Below are positions 8,937 to 16,587 of a stretch of 64,000 nt of DNA, piece by piece. The stretch is from NCBI RefSeq assembly GCF_015687175.1, contig NZ_JADPQG010000003.1, positions 62,001-126,000 on the forward strand. The letters run 5' to 3'. The notes beneath the pieces are model-generated. The model worked only from the letters and a program-made list of their open reading frames with translations, searched no databases and was not told the DNA's origin. This DNA comes from Reinekea sp. G2M2-21 (lineage in GTDB: Bacteria > Pseudomonadota > Gammaproteobacteria > Pseudomonadales > Natronospirillaceae). A program made the translations under genes and the position numbers. The first letter of the stretch is position 1; each line of letters begins with the position of its first letter.

Positions 8937-9728
8937 ATGTTAACGATTGAAAACATCAACGTGAATTATCATCACGCCGTGCAGGTGTTGAAGGGCTTTT
9001 CCCTGACCGTCAACCAGGGCGAGATCACCGCCCTGCTCGGCGCCAATGGCGCAGGGAAAACCACCGTATTGAAAGCCGCCTCCGGCCTGCTGGGATTGGA
9101 AAATGGCCACATAGAAGACGGCCAGATCCAGCTCGATGGTGTGTCAATCCTGAAAACAAAACCGCACATGCTGGCCCGCAACGGGTTGGTTCATGTTCGT
9201 GAAGGTCGACGGATTTTCGCTGAAATGAGTGTTGAAGATAACCTGACAGCGGCCTCCTACGCGCTCACCGGCCGACATAAAAAAGCAGACTACCAACAGG
9301 TGTATGATTTTTTCCCACGTTTAAAAGAACGATCCAAACAATTAGCGGGGCTGCTCTCGGGTGGCGAACAACAAATGCTCGCCATTGGCCGCGCCATTCT
9401 GGCGCAACCCAAATTAATATTGCTGGATGAACCTTCGTTAGGGCTGGCCCCTAAAATTGTGGATGAAATATTTGAGATTGTGCGGCGCATTAATCAGGAA
9501 CAGGGCGTCAGCATGTTGTTGGTGGAGCAAAATGCCGCAGCGGCGTTTCGCGTTGCGCACCAGGGTTACATACTGGAAAACGGTAAAGTGGTCTTGGAAG
9601 GCTCCATCGACGAACTTAAGCAGAATAAAGACATTCAAACCTTTTACCTCGGTATGGGGGAACATCAGGATGCGTCGTCCTTCCGCGATGTTAAACATTA
9701 TAAGCGCCGCAAACGCTGGTTAAACTGA
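8937..9728 (+). CDS. livF: HAAT-type ABC importer ATPase (LivF-like)
   Basis: This 263-residue ABC ATPase is the second ATPase of the importer. It shows Walker A GANGAGKT near residue 36, the LivF-type VREGRRIFAEMSVEDNL segment, signature LSGGEQQMLAIGRA and Walker B LILLDEPSLGLAP. The ATG at 8937 starts the usual MLTIENINV beta strand; a TTG at 8901 would add 12 residues without family support. The last 20 or so residues are basic (HYKRRKRW), longer than in E. coli LivF. The acyl-CoA ligase gene starts nine bases downstream, so both probably share a transcript. Confidence 0.91.
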   Translation: MLTIENINVNYHHAVQVLKGFSLTVNQGEITALLGANGAGKTTVLKAASGLLGLENGHIEDGQIQLDGVSILKTKPHMLARNGLVHVREGRRIFAEMSVEDNLTAASYALTGRHKKADYQQVYDFFPRLKERSKQLAGLLSGGEQQMLAIGRAILAQPKLILLDEPSLGLAPKIVDEIFEIVRRINQEQGVSMLLVEQNAAAAFRVAHQGYILENGKVVLEGSIDELKQNKDIQTFYLGMGEHQDASSFRDVKHYKRRKRWLN

Positions 9729-9737
9729 GGGCCTGAC

Positions 9738-11552
9738 ATGACAGAGGAAACCTACCTCAGCATTACGCAAATGCTGGAAGACAATGCCCGGAAATATCCG
9801 AATGACATTGCCCTGCGTCAAAAAAAATTCGGCATCTGGCAGGAAATGACCTGGCAAGCTTACCTCGACATTACCCAAACCATTGCTGCCGGGCTGCGGG
9901 CGAACGGCGCGGAGCGCGCTGCCCACGTTGGCATTATTGCCGAGAACTGCGAAGAATGGATTTTGGCACAACTGGGGACGAATTTTTTATCGGGCGTTTG
10001 CTGCGGCATTTACCCCACGAGCCCGGCGAATGAAATACTGCACCTGTTAACCAGCGCCGATTGCAGCATGGTTTTTGTGGAAGACCAGGAACAGGTCGAC
10101 AAAGTATTGAGCATTGAAGGTCAGCTGCCCTTATTGAAAAAAATTATCGTATTCAACACCAAAGGGTTGCAGAACTACCAACACGACAAACTGGTCAGCC
10201 TGGACACATTGATCGAACAGGGACGGCAGCAGTTAACACAGCAACCGGATTACGTGAACGAGTGGCACAAACACCAACACCCAGACGACACGGCGCTGAT
10301 TGTGTTTACATCCGGCTCTACCGGACTTCCCAAAGCCGCGATGATTTCCTACGCCAACATGTGGCACGAAATGAAAGTGGTGTCTGAAACCATTCGCACG
10401 GAACCTGGACAGAACATCCTTTCTTACCTGCCGCTGTGCCATATTGCCGAACAGGCCGTGTCCAACCTGAATGCCATGCGAAACAGAATTGTGATTAATT
10501 TCGGTGAAAGTTTGCGCACCATTCGCACCGACCTGCAGGAAATAGCGCCGGACCTTTTCTTTGGCGTACCGAGAATCTGGGAAAAAATGCAGGCGGAGAT
10601 TTCGGTACTGGCCTCGCGCAGCGGACCGCTGCGACAAAAGCTGATTGGTATGGCCATGAACCGAGCACACGCGTTAGGCAGTAAGCTGCCAGTGAACTGG
10701 AACCGCAAAGAACGGCTCGAATTCCGGTTCTGGGATGCACTGGTGTACCGTCACCTGCGCAGCTACCTTGGGCTGGCGCATTGCCACTACGCGATGACCG
10801 CAGCGGCACCGATCTCACCCTCGCTGCTCGCGCAGCTGCGCGGCATGGGCATTCGACTTTGTGAAATATTTGGTATGACCGAAACCACCGGTGCGGCCAC
10901 CGTGCAACCATGGGATATGAACAGTGACGGGCGCATTGGGTTTCCAACCGTCGGCGTGGAATGCAAAATCGCCGAAGACGGCGAACTGCTGGTAAAAGGC
11001 GGCATCATCTTCAAGGGCTACTACAAAAACGAACAAGCCACCCGGGATACCATAACCGATGGTTGGTTGCACACCGGCGACATCGCCACCGCGCACCCGG
11101 ACGGAAGCTTCAGCATTGTTGACCGCAAGAAAGACATCATGATTAACGCCGCAGGCAAGAACTTGTCACCCAGCCTAATTGAAAACACCGTTAAGGCATC
11201 GCCCTACATCAAAGAATGCATATGCATTGCCGATCAACGCCCGTATGTGGCCGCGTTGATACAAATTGACCCGGACGCGATACCCACCTGGGCTGAAAAT
11301 GCCGGTATAACCTACACCACCTTCAAATCGCTCACCCTGAACCCAGCCGTGATCGAATTCATCGCCAGCGAAGTAGAAAAAGCCAACCAACAACTTGCTC
11401 GTGTTGAGCAGATAAAACGATTTTACCTACTGCCGAAAGAACTGGACCACGATGACGGTGAAGTGACCGCCACCATGAAAGTGCGACGAAAAAATATTGC
11501 CGAACAATTCGCAACTGAAATTGAACAGCTATTTGCCGAGCATGCGGCTTAA
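9738..11552 (+). CDS. AMP-dependent acyl-CoA synthetase/ligase
   Basis: This 604-residue ANL-superfamily enzyme activates a carboxylic acid with ATP to an acyl-adenylate and then an acyl-CoA. Motifs seen are the P-loop TSGSTGLPKAAM near residue 192, YLPLCHIAEQ, the substrate-pocket segment FGMTETTGAATV near 377, TGDIATAHPDG near 445 and the hinge DRKKDIMINAAGKN, as in long-chain acyl-CoA synthetases. The C-terminal Lys lies in a divergent TATMKVRRKNI segment. As last gene of the importer operon it may trap the imported acid as its CoA ester. Chain length and substrate cannot be read from sequence. Confidence 0.9.
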   Translation: MTEETYLSITQMLEDNARKYPNDIALRQKKFGIWQEMTWQAYLDITQTIAAGLRANGAERAAHVGIIAENCEEWILAQLGTNFLSGVCCGIYPTSPANEILHLLTSADCSMVFVEDQEQVDKVLSIEGQLPLLKKIIVFNTKGLQNYQHDKLVSLDTLIEQGRQQLTQQPDYVNEWHKHQHPDDTALIVFTSGSTGLPKAAMISYANMWHEMKVVSETIRTEPGQNILSYLPLCHIAEQAVSNLNAMRNRIVINFGESLRTIRTDLQEIAPDLFFGVPRIWEKMQAEISVLASRSGPLRQKLIGMAMNRAHALGSKLPVNWNRKERLEFRFWDALVYRHLRSYLGLAHCHYAMTAAAPISPSLLAQLRGMGIRLCEIFGMTETTGAATVQPWDMNSDGRIGFPTVGVECKIAEDGELLVKGGIIFKGYYKNEQATRDTITDGWLHTGDIATAHPDGSFSIVDRKKDIMINAAGKNLSPSLIENTVKASPYIKECICIADQRPYVAALIQIDPDAIPTWAENAGITYTTFKSLTLNPAVIEFIASEVEKANQQLARVEQIKRFYLLPKELDHDDGEVTATMKVRRKNIAEQFATEIEQLFAEHAA

Positions 11553-11626
11553 GGTTGGTGATGTTAGCAGGGTTGTCAGTGAGATTGGTGACGAAAAGGA
11601 CAGTTGAATACAAAGAGAAGCAAAAC

Positions 11627-11660
11627 GCCGGGATCTTTAGCGTTTTCTGGGATACCCGGC
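11627..11660 (+). terminator. Possible stem-loop after the acyl-CoA ligase gene
   Basis: GCCGGGATC at 11627-11635 pairs with GATACCCGGC up to 11660. A competing pairing AAAACGC (11622-11628) with GCGTTTT (11640-11646) overlaps it. Only a weak A/T-rich tail follows. It may end the importer transcript and the convergent deacetylase transcript, or be a decayed cassette recombination site. Confidence 0.35.
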
Positions 11661-11719
11661 ATAAAAACCCTCAACGGAATGCAACTTTTAAAACACTCGC
11701 TCTCGCGACTTGTTCAGCG

Positions 11720-12421
11720 CTACCTGAGAGAAAGCAAATTACTGACCGTCACAAACTCATAGCCTTCAGATTTTAACTGGTCGATGATTTCCGGAACGGA
11801 AGCCATAACCTGCTTTCGGGACTGATACATCACGTGGAGAAGAATGATGGAACCTGGCTGTGTATTGTTTACGACGAATTCCGTTATTTCATGGGTTGTG
11901 GCGTCTTTGCCCAGATTCGCTTCAGTGGCAATATCCCACATCACGGTTTGCCTATTCGTTTGCTTCAGATAATACGGCAACAAAAAAAGCTTCTTGCCAT
12001 ATGGTGGCCTGAACGTTATTTCACCTACATACCCAGATTCGCGTATTAATGCATCCGTATCGTCTATTTCGTTACTAATGAAACGATAGGATTTAAGCAG
12101 CATTCGAGAATGAGAGAAAGAGTGATTACCTATTTCGTGACCACTCGATACGATGGACTTGGCCAACGGAAAGTTCTCGTCTATAGACTGGCCCATTAAG
12201 TAAAATGTAGCTTTAACATTCTTCTCATCAAGGATTCTAAGAATTTCATCTGTAGCGTATTTTGTTGGACCATCATCGAATGTTAAAGCGACGACCTTTC
12301 TTTCGGTATCTACTCTATCGACAAGCTCTCCAAAAAACTGGAAGGACGTAGACCTGCTGATATAGAAAAGAATTATGCCTACCAGAAGGAGAACGAGTAC
12401 TGCAAATATCCCTTTATTCAC
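11720..12421 (-). CDS. Membrane-anchored polysaccharide deacetylase (NodB domain)
   Basis: This 233-residue protein has an N-terminal signal anchor at residues 4-22 and a carbohydrate esterase family 4 (NodB) domain. Motif 1 is LTFDDGPT (about 46-53), motif 2 is HSFSH with the two metal-binding histidines, motif 3 is RPPYGK, and ILLH near the end supplies the catalytic histidine. It should remove acyl groups from an N-acetylated glycan on the periplasmic side. The start is GTG at 12421, with AAGGA seven bases upstream and a GTTTTAG-type attC core 15 bases upstream. It therefore looks like the last gene of the cassette array and is A+T-rich like it. Confidence 0.85.
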   Translation of the reverse strand: MNKGIFAVLVLLLVGIILFYISRSTSFQFFGELVDRVDTERKVVALTFDDGPTKYATDEILRILDEKNVKATFYLMGQSIDENFPLAKSIVSSGHEIGNHSFSHSRMLLKSYRFISNEIDDTDALIRESGYVGEITFRPPYGKKLFLLPYYLKQTNRQTVMWDIATEANLGKDATTHEITEFVVNNTQPGSIILLHVMYQSRKQVMASVPEIIDQLKSEGYEFVTVSNLLSLR

Positions 12422-12436
12422 TTTTATTCCTTAATG

Positions 12437-12542
12437 CTAAAACGCATTGTTTTGTACGCGGTAAATGCCAGTAGAAGGCATAACCGCGAGAGTAGATTAA
12501 ATTAGCAGGCCGTCTCTTGCTGATCTTGATCAATGGTTACTT
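12437..12542 (-). other. Probable attC site (after the 96-aa lipoprotein gene)
   Basis: Read on the minus strand, GAAGTAAC overlaps the lipoprotein stop codon at 12537-12539, and GCGTTTTAGC ends the site 15 bases before the deacetylase start. A strong inner hairpin CGCGGTTATGCC / GGCATTTACCGCG lies between them. The R-double-prime core is degenerate, so confidence is moderate. Confidence 0.4.
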
Positions 12543-12827
12543 CCGCCACTCGGTGGTTCTTGAGTCATAATAGCCAGACTCCCCCAAGCTTTTCCCCCAG
12601 TATACTTTGTATTCATTCTCATCTATGTACTGATAACATGGACAGCTTTCTGAATACTCTATGTCTAACCTTTCGTATAACTGACGTATTTCCGAGTCGG
12701 TTGGTATGACACCGTTTTGATCTCTAAATTGTTCGATGGAAATAACCAAAGCTTCCGCGTCTTCAGCCTTTTTATCAGAGCATGTTGTAAGAACGCACAC
12801 GAATGCAATGGCTAATAAGTGTTTCAT
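12537..12827 (-). CDS. Small putative lipoprotein, function unknown
   Basis: This 96-residue protein begins with a short signal and lipobox-like LTTC (Cys16), so it is probably lipidated and envelope-attached. The mature part is acidic, with EQFRDQNGVIPTDSEIRQLYERL near residues 32-54, a CPCYQYIDENEYKVYWG segment and no recognised domain. The EQFRDQNGVIPTD stretch recalls the periplasmic start of type II pseudopilins, but the prepilin motif is absent. The ATG follows a GTTACAT cassette core by four bases. It is one of the cassette-type genes of this array. Confidence 0.65.
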   Translation of the reverse strand: MKHLLAIAFVCVLTTCSDKKAEDAEALVISIEQFRDQNGVIPTDSEIRQLYERLDIEYSESCPCYQYIDENEYKVYWGKSLGESGYYDSRTTEWRK

Positions 12828-12830
12828 AAA

Positions 12831-13032
12831 ATGTAACGTCTAAAAAAGTAAATTAGGTACCCGGTCAAACCGCTATTAACGACTTAAAGTTTCAATAGTT
12901 GCAACTTCCGCTCGAAAATTAACCTTTAACATTGTATGTACATACTACCCGTGTTTTTCGACGAGTTAAGGAGCTCGAACCTCTTCTCTTACCCGGTAAA
13001 TTTCGACCTAGAAAAACAATTTATCGTTAGAT
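12831..13032 (-). other. Possible attC site (after the kinase-like gene)
   Basis: On the minus strand a perfect R-double-prime core ATCTAAC at 13026-13032 follows the kinase stop codon by a few bases, and GACGTTACAT at 12831-12840 precedes the lipoprotein ATG. The span of 202 bases is longer than usual for attC, so a degraded second site or an ORF-less cassette may be included. Confidence 0.35.
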
Positions 13033-13038
13033 GCCATT

Positions 13039-13998
13039 TCAGGACAACGTCACGCGATCAAAAACTCGTCCATTCAGTTGATTCCAACTGCTTGCAACTT
13101 TCATCACGTGAGCGGTCCCTTGTCGAAATTCCTCAAACTGAAGACTAACGTCATGACCCCTGATAAAAAACCTGTTTGAACCGTCTGGAATTAATACCGA
13201 CTCCACCTCAAGCGAATGAAGTAAGTTCTTAACGGTGAAATAACCAGACTTCTCTGTAATATTTACACGAATATCCGAGTTGCGCATTAAATAGTCTCCA
13301 GATACTTGGCCGCTTAAAACAGGCGAACTCTTGCTATTATCAACATGGCTAACTTGTAAGGCCCGAGAAAGCGTCTGATAGTGTTCAGCCCAAGGAGCGG
13401 TGTTCACACCGATCTCGATTTTCCTGAATTGCGATTTTTCATAAATTCGATCGCAAAGGTCTTTATAATCTGTCCAGTAATTCAAACACCCCTCAAGACC
13501 CGTATATCCTTTGCTTGTTGAATAGTCAGTGTTATTCGTCCACTCGGTTAAAACGTTCTGAAATCTCTTTCCTCGAGCCTGAAAAACTCTCCGCATATGC
13601 ATCTGGGCATCGCCTTCGTCCAAATAGATAAAATGCGTATCGCAGTCGCTTAACAGGGCTTCAACCTGCGACGCGTAATTCTGAATAATCTTTGCACCTA
13701 TGTTCACATTCATCAAATGCAGGATGTTTTTTTGAAAGAAACCACTGTCGATGATGACCGCGTCATATTCACTCATCTCAGATCGAATAAATCTTTTCCA
13801 TATATCGACACTAACCAATAGTAAATGGCTACCTGAACTCTTACCTTCGCATGAAGGCAACGTAAGTGGATGATGTTCGGATAACTCATAAAACCAACGC
13901 GAGACTAGTCCAGATTTCCGAAAGGAATGATGCAGCCACTGCGCCGTGGTGGATTTACCACTGCCAGGCAGCCCTTCAATTAATATCAGTTTTTTCAT
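13039..13998 (-). CDS. P-loop kinase-like protein
   Basis: This 319-residue protein opens with LILIEGLPGSGKSTTAQWL, a Walker A loop at residues 8-17 of the AAA_18/kinase type, followed by VIIDSGFFQKN near 85 as a Walker B/DxD-like strand and FIYLDEGDA near 135. Such folds phosphorylate small molecules, but no substrate motif is recognised. The C-terminal 100 residues are unlike kinases and may be a separate small domain. It is large for an integron cassette gene. Its ATG lies 23 bases after the GTTTAAA core of the IS-split attC. Function remains unknown beyond ATP/GTP binding. Confidence 0.72.
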   Translation of the reverse strand: MKKLILIEGLPGSGKSTTAQWLHHSFRKSGLVSRWFYELSEHHPLTLPSCEGKSSGSHLLLVSVDIWKRFIRSEMSEYDAVIIDSGFFQKNILHLMNVNIGAKIIQNYASQVEALLSDCDTHFIYLDEGDAQMHMRRVFQARGKRFQNVLTEWTNNTDYSTSKGYTGLEGCLNYWTDYKDLCDRIYEKSQFRKIEIGVNTAPWAEHYQTLSRALQVSHVDNSKSSPVLSGQVSGDYLMRNSDIRVNITEKSGYFTVKNLLHSLEVESVLIPDGSNRFFIRGHDVSLQFEEFRQGTAHVMKVASSWNQLNGRVFDRVTLS

Positions 13999-14020
13999 GC
14001 GTACCTTGTGGGTTCGCGCT

Positions 14021-14062
14021 TTTAAACGGCGGTGCAGGCGCGCACCGCGTGTTTTGGGTCAG
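14021..14062 (-). other. attC site, R-prime half (split by the IS)
   Basis: On the minus strand this contains one arm of the inner stem (CTGACCCAAAACACGCGG) and the terminal core GCCGTTTAAA at 14021-14030. Joined to 15344-15369 it makes a 68-base attC, a normal length. The kinase gene starts just after it. Confidence 0.6.
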
Positions 14063-14097
14063 TGATGTTCCCCCGCAAAAATGGACACTCATCTTTT

Positions 14098-14985
14098 CTA
14101 CGCTATCATTTGCTCATATTTAATCGGTGAGGTGTAGCCCAATCCCGAGTGTAACCGAACCGAGTTATAAAACTGATTTATATACCGCCCCAACTCCCGA
14201 TGCAAATCCTTAAAGCTCAGGAATGTTCTTTTACGTATGAGTTCTCCCTTTAGTGAATGATAGAACGATTCCATATAAGCATTGTCTGTGCAATGACGTG
14301 GCCGGTTTACACTGTGATGCATGCCGTACTGACATAACAATTGCTGGAACTCCGAACCCGTAAATTCCACACCCCGATCACTGTGTAAGATGACATTGCG
14401 GGTATTTCTACCTTTGTTCATGGCATACCTTAGGGCCGAAGTCGTTAACTCAGTTGTTCGTGTGTAGGATAATGACCAACCAAGAATTCGCCGTGAGTAC
14501 TGGCCCATCACGGTGGCTAAATACGTCCATTTGTCGGCGAGTTTAATATACGTCACATCGGCGACCCAAACCTGATCAATGCCTGACGTTGGATTGGCAT
14601 CAAGCAATAGGTTTTCACCCTTATTTCTAAACTGTCTTAAGCCTGGCTGGCGTCGAGTTACCAGCGTAACCCTTGCTTTGAGTCCAGTTTCACGCATCAA
14701 CCGAGCAACGCGCTTCTCGCTAGTTCGTATGCCCATTTTCCTCAACATTTTAAAGACTCGGGGACTGCCATAGCGTCAATGGCTCTTCTCAAAGACTTGT
14801 GTGATGGTCTTCAGCAATTGCCGATCGGACTCGATCGACTTAGATGCCGGTCGTTTCAGCCAAGCGTAATACCCGCTACGAGAAACTCCAACCCACTGGC
14901 AAAGAAAGCTCACTCCGAAGGTTTCTTTGTATCTGAGGACAAATCCAAATCGTTCTGATGTTTTTCCGCCAGATACTGTTGCCAC
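14098..14985 (-). pseudogene. IS3-family transposase OrfB, interrupted by an in-frame stop
   Basis: The reading frame from 14985 to 14098 would encode 295 residues of IS3 OrfB (rve integrase core, DDE). A TGA at 14776-14778 replaces the glycine codon expected between EKSH and RYGSPR (single-base GGA to TGA). Without it the frame is intact. DDE residues are visible in VWVADVTYI, ILHSDRGVEF and YMESFYHSLKGEL. The N-terminal part (MATVSGGKTSERFGF) overlaps OrfA in the -1 frame, with an A-rich GGAAAAAC run at about 14960-14967 as a possible slip site. The stop most likely makes this copy non-autonomous. Confidence 0.85.
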
Positions 14986-15290
14986 TCTTTTAGAAGATCA
15001 TTTTCCTTCTTAAGGCGCTCAACTTCTGCTCTAAGTTGCGCGGTCTCAGTGATTTTCTTTTGGGATTTCGATATACGTTTTTTAGACAAGCCAACTCGCT
15101 TCTTTCCATCACCTTGAAGCAAACCTTCTCGATATTCCTTGCGCCAACGTGACAACATAAATGGATGGATGCCAAGTCCTTCTGCAACCTGATTGCTTTG
15201 AATGTCGGGCTGATAACTCATTTTAACGGCCCGAATTTTAAACTCTGTTGAATAGTGCCACGTTTTGCGTGGATTATTATATTTTGGCAT
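14910..15290 (-). CDS. IS3-family transposase OrfA
   Basis: This 126-residue protein has the HTH_Tnp_1 domain: STEFKIRAVKMSYQ, then a recognition region LGIHPFMLSRWRKEYREG at about residues 38-56, and a leucine-zipper-like heptad stretch RAEVERLKKENDLLKEW at about 88-104. OrfA binds the IS ends and, through -1 frameshifting with OrfB, gives the OrfAB transposase. It overlaps OrfB by 76 bases. The gene looks intact. Confidence 0.9.
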   Translation of the reverse strand: MPKYNNPRKTWHYSTEFKIRAVKMSYQPDIQSNQVAEGLGIHPFMLSRWRKEYREGLLQGDGKKRVGLSKKRISKSQKKITETAQLRAEVERLKKENDLLKEWQQYLAEKHQNDLDLSSDTKKPSE

Positions 15291-15343
15291 TCTTTCCTCC
15301 AGATGCGTTATCTAGAGGTGTCCACTAAAACGGGGGAAGTTCA

Positions 15344-15369
15344 GAATCCCCAACCCGTGCTTGTTAGTT
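15344..15369 (-). other. attC site, R-double-prime half (split by the IS)
   Basis: On the minus strand AACTAAC at 15363-15369 directly follows the TAA stop of the 84-aa gene, and AAGCACGGGTTGGGGATTC forms one arm of the stem whose partner lies at the other side of the IS (14045-14062). Confidence 0.6.
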
Positions 15370-15624
15370 TTAGTTCAAATACTGAGCCCAGATATTCTTC
15401 CCCGGGTGATGTTCTCTTATAGTAGACATTGCGCATTCAAGATCTTTCTCATCTGATGTGTCCACTACATAATCAAGAACCGATATATCAAGGTCTAGTT
15501 CCCAGAGCTTTTCGATTTCATCATTTGAAAGTATTCCAGAAGCTAGCCATGTAGCATGATTCCCAGTATGAATCAGAACTTTCATTTCCTCATAGGCTGA
15601 TTTACTTGTTATAAAAAGTACCAC
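15370..15624 (-). CDS. Cassette-type hypothetical protein (84 aa)
   Basis: An acidic small cytoplasmic protein starting MVLFITSKSAYEEMKVLIHTG and ending GKNIWAQYLN. No signal, membrane segment or known domain is recognised. Residues 33-60 (LSNDEIEKLWELDLDISVLDYVVD) are predicted helical by eye. The stop TAA lies against the split attC core. TGGAGGATATT upstream of the ATG provides a ribosome-binding site, and the R-prime core GTTAGTT of the preceding attC is 22 bases upstream of it. Position and size are typical of integron cassettes; function is unknown. Confidence 0.65.
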   Translation of the reverse strand: MVLFITSKSAYEEMKVLIHTGNHATWLASGILSNDEIEKLWELDLDISVLDYVVDTSDEKDLECAMSTIREHHPGKNIWAQYLN

Positions 15625-15646
15625 TTAATATCCTCCAGCCTAAAGA

Positions 15647-15706
15647 AACTAACGCCCCTGTTCATTGACCAAGCTTGTCTTGGTCCGATGTAACGGCTTG
15701 TTCTGT
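15647..15706 (-). other. Possible short attC site overlapping a gene end
   Basis: On the minus strand GGGGCGTTAGTT at 15647-15658 is a good L-prime/R-prime end. Inside is a perfect 7-bp stem GACCAAG/CTTGGTC. A weak R-double-prime ACAGAAC lies at 15700-15706. At 60 bases it would be a short attC that overlaps the last 15 codons of the upstream gene. Confidence 0.4.
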
Positions 15707-15943
15707 ATTAATTAGTGCAAGACTTCGAATAAACACTGTACTCGATTCTTCTTCGTCTTCCCATTCGTTACCAAGATCCAAAATCATACCGAGATCTATT
15801 AATCTAGTAGTGACTTTATCAGTTACATCATCATAAGAAGACAGGTCAGATCTTGAGCCAGCCTCAAAGGGCCAATCTTCGTATGTATCAGATAGAAAAT
15901 CTATTTCGTCACCTGAATATGACTTTCTATACCATTCAACCAT
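15662..15943 (-). CDS. Cassette-type hypothetical protein (93 aa)
   Basis: A strongly acidic protein starting MVEWYRKSYSGDEIDFLSD and ending QAVTSDQDKLGQ. It contains a run of acidic residues (GNEWEDEEESS) and no recognised domain or signal. The reading frame remains open for about 36 codons upstream of the ATG without a good start codon, so the annotated start may be internal or the 5' end may have been altered. The stop lies within a probable short attC site. It resembles small orphan cassette proteins; function is unknown. Confidence 0.55.
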   Translation of the reverse strand: MVEWYRKSYSGDEIDFLSDTYEDWPFEAGSRSDLSSYDDVTDKVTTRLIDLGMILDLGNEWEDEEESSTVFIRSLALINTEQAVTSDQDKLGQ

Positions 15944-16094
15944 GAAAGCAGAAACCGCATTTGACTCAATTTCATGCCGAGTACTTACCGGAAGGTTTGA
16001 AAACAGTATTTGTTCCTTCCTTGTAACATTGACAGACTATACCCTATCGACATTCTCTACCTTTGAAACAGAACGTTCTTGTACACGGGCGAAA

Positions 16095-16158
16095 AACGAA
16101 CGCCAGTGAGTTTTGAGTCCAAAGCCCGGAACGGGCTGCGTGCTACAGTTTGTTATGT
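16095..16158 (-). other. attC site
   Basis: On the minus strand ACATAAC (16152-16158) starts the site 12 bases after the stop codon of the 98-aa gene, and GGCGTTCGTT ends it. The inner stem GCCCG/CGGGC and the GGACTC word shared with the two next sites to the right are present. It is 64 bases long. Confidence 0.6.
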
Positions 16159-16170
16159 TCTGGGAATTAG

Positions 16171-16467
16171 TTACCACTGAGGATTTCCATCTACTATCCC
16201 GCTCCTATTCCACTCGGTCTCGAACTCTTCTTTAGATATTTCGATAGACTCTGAAGTTATTTCGATAGGCTGATCACATAGAAAACCATATTTATCATCC
16301 ATAAAATCTCCGCGGTCGTACTTTATGGAATTACCATTCGAATATCTGTTGATTTGTCGTTCTGCGAATGAATCTGATCCATTAATTTCAAAGAAATACC
16401 AAGTTTCACCCCAGTGGTCATACTTATCACCACGAGATTCATTCCAATATTCCTTAATCCACTTCAT
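16171..16467 (-). CDS. Cassette-type hypothetical protein (98 aa), possible DUF6881-like
   Basis: A small acidic protein with many aromatic residues: MKWIKEYWNESRGDKYD at the start, GETWYFFEINGSDSFAERQI near residues 20-39, KYGFLCDQPIEI near 59-70 and an acidic helical end EISKEEFETEWNRSG. This layout resembles small immunity-like proteins of the DUF6881 type, a resemblance judged from memory only. The ATG lies 19 bases after the GTTATGT core of the preceding attC, and the stop is followed by the next attC, so it is a complete single-gene cassette. Confidence 0.65.
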   Translation of the reverse strand: MKWIKEYWNESRGDKYDHWGETWYFFEINGSDSFAERQINRYSNGNSIKYDRGDFMDDKYGFLCDQPIEITSESIEISKEEFETEWNRSGIVDGNPQW

Positions 16468-16482
16468 TCGTTTACCTTAAAA

Positions 16483-16587
16483 ACATAACGCAAAACGCAG
16501 GGGCGAGTGGAGCGTAGCGTAACGAGTCCATAGCCCGCCACGATAGCGGAATTTTGCGGGCTAGTTGCCTGCCGTGTATTGTTATGG
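16483..16587 (-). other. attC site
   Basis: On the minus strand CCATAAC at 16581-16587 overlaps the stop codon of the 119-aa gene, and GCGTTATGT at 16483-16491 ends the site 19 bases before the next ATG. The perfect inner stem TAGCCCGC/GCGGGCTA and a GGACTC word are present. Size 105 bases. Its ends resemble Vibrio-type repeat ends (TATAACA...GCGTTATG). Confidence 0.75.

Larger units (their letters stand above)
14063..15343 (-). mobile_element. IS3-family insertion sequence inserted in an attC
   Basis: About 1.28 kb bounded by imperfect inverted ends: TGATGTTCCCCCG at the left and TGAACTTCCCCCG at the right (11 of 13 identical), each followed inside by GTGGACAC or TGGACAC. Both ends begin with TG, as in the IS3 family. 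It encodes OrfA and an overlapping OrfB interrupted by one stop codon. No convincing target-site duplication was found. The outside flanks join to form one attC site, showing that the element landed in the terminal loop region of a cassette recombination site. Confidence 0.85.

Noticed and set aside
12936-13148. Plus-strand frame of 70 codons between two cassette genes
   Set aside because: It overlaps the end of the kinase gene and the probable attC; no ribosome-binding site or homology pattern.
14776-14778. Recoded UGA (selenocysteine or programmed read-through) in OrfB
   Set aside because: No SECIS-like hairpin or related precedent is evident; a simple GGA to TGA change explains it.
14063-15343. 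Target-site duplication of the IS3 element
   Set aside because: Flanking bases (…GTCAG and GAATC…) give no matching 3-4 bp direct repeat in any frame of ends tried.
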